Assembly (NCBI RefSeq): GCF_037325665.1
Contig: NC_090261.1
Span: 68,785,498-68,849,497, forward strand
DNA length: 64,000 nt
Direction of reading: 5' to 3'
Source of the DNA: Littorina saxatilis
Taxonomy: Eukaryota > Mollusca > Gastropoda > Littorinimorpha > Littorinidae
The notes under the pieces were generated by a model. The model was not told the origin of the DNA and searched no databases. It was given only the letters and a program-made list of their open reading frames with translations. A program made the translations under genes and the position numbers. Below, piece by piece: positions 60,970-64,000 of this stretch (positions are counted from its first letter, which is position 1; the number at the start of each line of letters is the position of its first letter).

Positions 60970-63220
60970 CAGTATGTTAAAATAGGCTTAACCTATCTAC
61001 TGCTGGACTTACATCAGAACACTAACAGATTAAACTATACATGAATCGCGAGGCAAGCGGCAAGAGAAGAGATTTTTGGAAAAAATACAGGTGAATGAGC
61101 AAGAAGGCAGAAAAAAGAAAAGAATTCATGAAGAAAAAGAGAGCATGACAGGAAAGAGGAACCAAAAATCTACCTAACAGCAAACTAGAAAGCTCCTGCG
61201 GTTCCAAAAACAGGAGGGGCCTTTAATTTCATAACCGCAGTGCCCCACTGCGGGAAAACAGGAAGAAAAACACACCAATAAAACCAACAGAAAACCACAA
61301 ACAACAAGGAAAACACCAACAACAGAAAACCGCAAACAACAAGGAAAACACCAACAAATGGGATTGTCAGTTTTAGAAGCTGTCAATGATGAGTTATCTT
61401 GCTGTTAAAGTGTCAGAAGGTTTAGTGAATATTTCTGATCATACACGTCTTTCACTCAGGCTTAAAGTCACTTTCATCTTGAATTAATTTGACACATAAT
61501 TATGACCACAATTGATAAAAATGCACAAAATGAAGCAAGTACCCTCATAAAATGACAATGAACAAAATTTGTTTGAAAAACAACAACCATGAAATACAAG
61601 GAGGTTTAAAAAAAATGTACTAACAAAATAAAGATGCATGGAGTGTTAACAAACTCTTCCAGTTCACGTGCAATCATTTCAACAACCATTCCAGACATTC
61701 ACAAAATAAACATAACAAACATAACAACAAAAGAAACAGAGAACACAGGTAACATGTGGGACATGTAACGTTATGGAAAACAACACTGGTCGCATTAGGG
61801 CAAGGGCACACATAGGAGATACAGACAAAACTAAGATGGAGGGTGGGGGCGTGGTGACATGATGGTGGGTGGTGGGAGAGTACTGAGGGGGGGGGGGGGG
61901 GGTCAAAAGGGAGAGGGGGGGGGGGGGGAGCATATTAGGGACAGCAGGATGATAGAGTTGGCAAGGTTCAAGGAAGCAAGAGTTCCCCCAATACTGGAAG
62001 AGTTCGGGGGGGGGCGGGGAGGGGGGAGGGAGGGGCGGCGGATGGGGTGCCTGGGGAGCATGGAATGGAAGTATATGTGAACAGCTCAGATCATGGGTCA
62101 ATAAAGTGTTACACAGATGGTCAAAATTAAAGTACAAGATATTGCACTGGAAGTGGAACTACTCTGTTGCTTAGTGTCTGTATGAAGCTACAAGGTGAAA
62201 ATAGAAAAAGAAAAACACGATTCTTGACTTTGATGGACTTTTTCTGCTCGTAAGCACACATTCTTCTACTCATCACAGCATGCCCCATTATTGAGTTTAA
62301 AACACCAATTAAATTTGTTTTGAATAAAACTCACAATTTTACAACAAGAATTTAGAGACCTGAATCAATTAGGTATATCCTACTTAGTTTGACTTTTGCA
62401 AAACTAAGTAATTATACATTTAATTGAATCAGTCAGACAGACGGAGACATAGAGAGACAGACAGAGGGCAAACAGAAATCTGAGAAAGAAACCCCTTTAA
62501 AAATGTTACCATGTTTGAAATGAAACATCGCAAGGTGAAGCCATAAATCATCACCTTTCAGTATGACGTCATGAGCGTGTTCCACACTTGAAATGACGTG
62601 TTTTTATCATGTTGTCAGCTGCACGGAGCTTGGAAGTATAATTTCCATTCAACGATCCGAGTTTGTTAAGTTTTAGCCTATTTTCAACGTCAAACACCAT
62701 GAAACTATATATATTTGGAATCAGAAAATGGTAAGGAATAGATAGAAGTTGTTTTTAAGTGTCTTTTTTCATAAATAAAGATAGTGGTTATTTATCGGGT
62801 TTCTTCATTTTTAAGCATAATTATCAATACAAAACAACAAAACTATATAGTTTTAGATACAGGACGCAATAGGGAATACACCAATATAAATTTTTTGTTT
62901 CAAATATTAGTTTTTAAAAATTTGAAAAAATGACATATTTAGAACAAACATTTCAATAACAAAACTTTAAGTGACCAAACTGAAATGCAATCCCATAATC
63001 CGGCCTAGATCTGAGATTGTGTGATAAGAAATTCGATCAAATTGATGAAAAACTGTAACTGTGAAAGTGCTGCCTCGACCTTTTGGTAAACGGTAAAATA
63101 TGACGTCATCAAACTGTCCTATCAATAAACGGAAAAACCTTCTATGAGAAAATCCAGTCAAAAATATCCATATCAAATTTCATAAAGATCCACTCCGTAG
63201 TTTTTGAGATATGATCTGCA
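60970..63220. other. No gene seen; G-rich tracts
   Basis: Holds a short tandem repeat (about 61280-61350), long G-runs at 61888-61901, 61915-61928 and around 62009-62040, and AT-rich DNA. The TGACGTCAT and CATAAAGATCCACTCCGTAG phrases near 63100-63200 faintly recall family P inverted. Confidence 0.4.
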
Positions 63221-63225
63221 GTGTG

Positions 63226-63500
63226 AAAAAACGACCATAACGCCCAAAACGCAAACTCATTTGTCATGATTTGGTCGTGTTCTGCTGATACTATAATGTT
63301 TTTCTTTCCTAAAACACACTATAATAGTAGCCTTTCCCAATGTCTATGCTAAAACTGACTTGTCTGTGTTGTCAATGATTTTGCTACAGTGTGAGAACAC
63401 AATCTCACGCCCATAACGCTGTGACACGAAAACTCATTTGGTCGTGTTCTGCCGATACTGTAATGTTTTTCTTTCTTAAAACACACTATAATAATTCATC
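63226..63500 (+). repeat. Two-copy tandem duplication, about 170 bp
   Basis: GGTCGTGTTCTGCTGATACT and AATGTTTTTCTTTCCTAAAA at 63273-63320 recur with small changes at 63440-63485. Confidence 0.7.
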
Positions 63501-63662
63501 TATAACTGTTGTTGATCCAATGCAATCTCAGCAAAAAAAGCTGTCTTTGGGAGGGGGGGGTGGGGGGAAACTTTAAAAAACTCAGTGCAACATGAGAAAA
63601 ATCTCCACGCGTGTTTGTGTTTGTGCATCAAACGTGAATAACCACTCAAATGAATTTTCCTT

Positions 63663-64000
63663 TACTTTATTTGGTGTTTAACGTCGTTTTCAACCACGAA
63701 GGTTATATCGCGACAGGGAAAGGGGGGAAGATGGGATATATAGAGCCACTTGTTAATTGTTTCTTGTTCACAAAAGCACTAATCAAAAAATTGCTCCAGG
63801 GGCTTGCAACGTAGTACAATATATTACCTTACTGGGAGAATGCAAGTTTCCAGTACAAAGGAATTAACATTTCTTACATACTGCTTGACTAAAATCTTTA
63901 CAAACATTGACTATATTCTATACAAGAAACACTTAACAAGGGTAAAAGGAGAAACAGAATTCGTTAGTCGCCTCTTACGACATGCTGGGGAGCATCGGGT
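63663..64000 (-). mobile_element. SINE-like element, minus copy, running off the window
   Basis: The reverse complement follows 54975-55345 closely, from GATGCTCCCCAGCATGTCGT to ACGACGTTAAACACCAAATA. It is cut by the window edge. Confidence 0.75.

Noticed and set aside
61679-62137. 152-codon Pro-rich minus-strand frame
   Set aside because: It is driven by G-runs on the plus strand; low complexity only.

Overview
This window is nuclear DNA from a repeat-dense animal genome, most likely a marine gastropod mollusc of the periwinkle (Littorina) type. The grounds are host genes split by GT-AG introns, long TG/AC and GA microsatellites, tRNA-derived SINEs of the kind common in molluscs, and many non-autonomous DNA elements. 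The genus is recognised from the style of the repeats and was not tested.

Two host genes are supported, arranged head to head with about 1.9 kb between their start codons. On the minus strand (31607 down to 23369) lies a three-exon class A G-protein-coupled receptor of 353 residues, closest by eye to orphan receptors of the GPR161 kind. On the plus strand (33513 to 53828) lies a complete 11-coding-exon orthologue of BROX, the farnesylated BRO1-domain ESCRT accessory protein. It encodes 419 residues and ends in the CaaX box CTVS. All BROX splice phases join in frame.

Layout. Positions 1-5.8 kb: no gene, one foldback element with 9-bp target duplications and one hAT-like MITE in a TG tract. 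Positions 5.8-21.5 kb: a family of duplicated segments carrying tRNA-Lys(CUU) genes (four copies) and an acidic, coding-like minus-strand segment. The first unit has been blown apart by insertions sitting inside one another; sister units still show the uninterrupted sites. Positions 21.5-33.5 kb: the receptor gene, two unrelated minisatellites that both have a 38-bp period around its middle exon, a telomere-repeat MITE past its stop codon, and a tRNA-headed SINE. Positions 33.5-54.3 kb: BROX, with introns loaded with a piggyBac relic, MITEs, 22-bp and 28-bp minisatellites, two Helitrons, a hAT-like element, SINEs and a 0.87-kb T-run-targeting family. Positions 54.3-64 kb: no host gene recognised; a Tc1-like transposon, SINE copies in opposite orientation, G/C homopolymers and simple repeats.

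The strongest signal outside the genes is structural. Repeats sit inside repeats, and paralogous copies in the same window supply the empty sites, so insertion boundaries, target duplications and relative order can be read directly. I saw no retrovirus, LTR element, Polinton or toxin gene.
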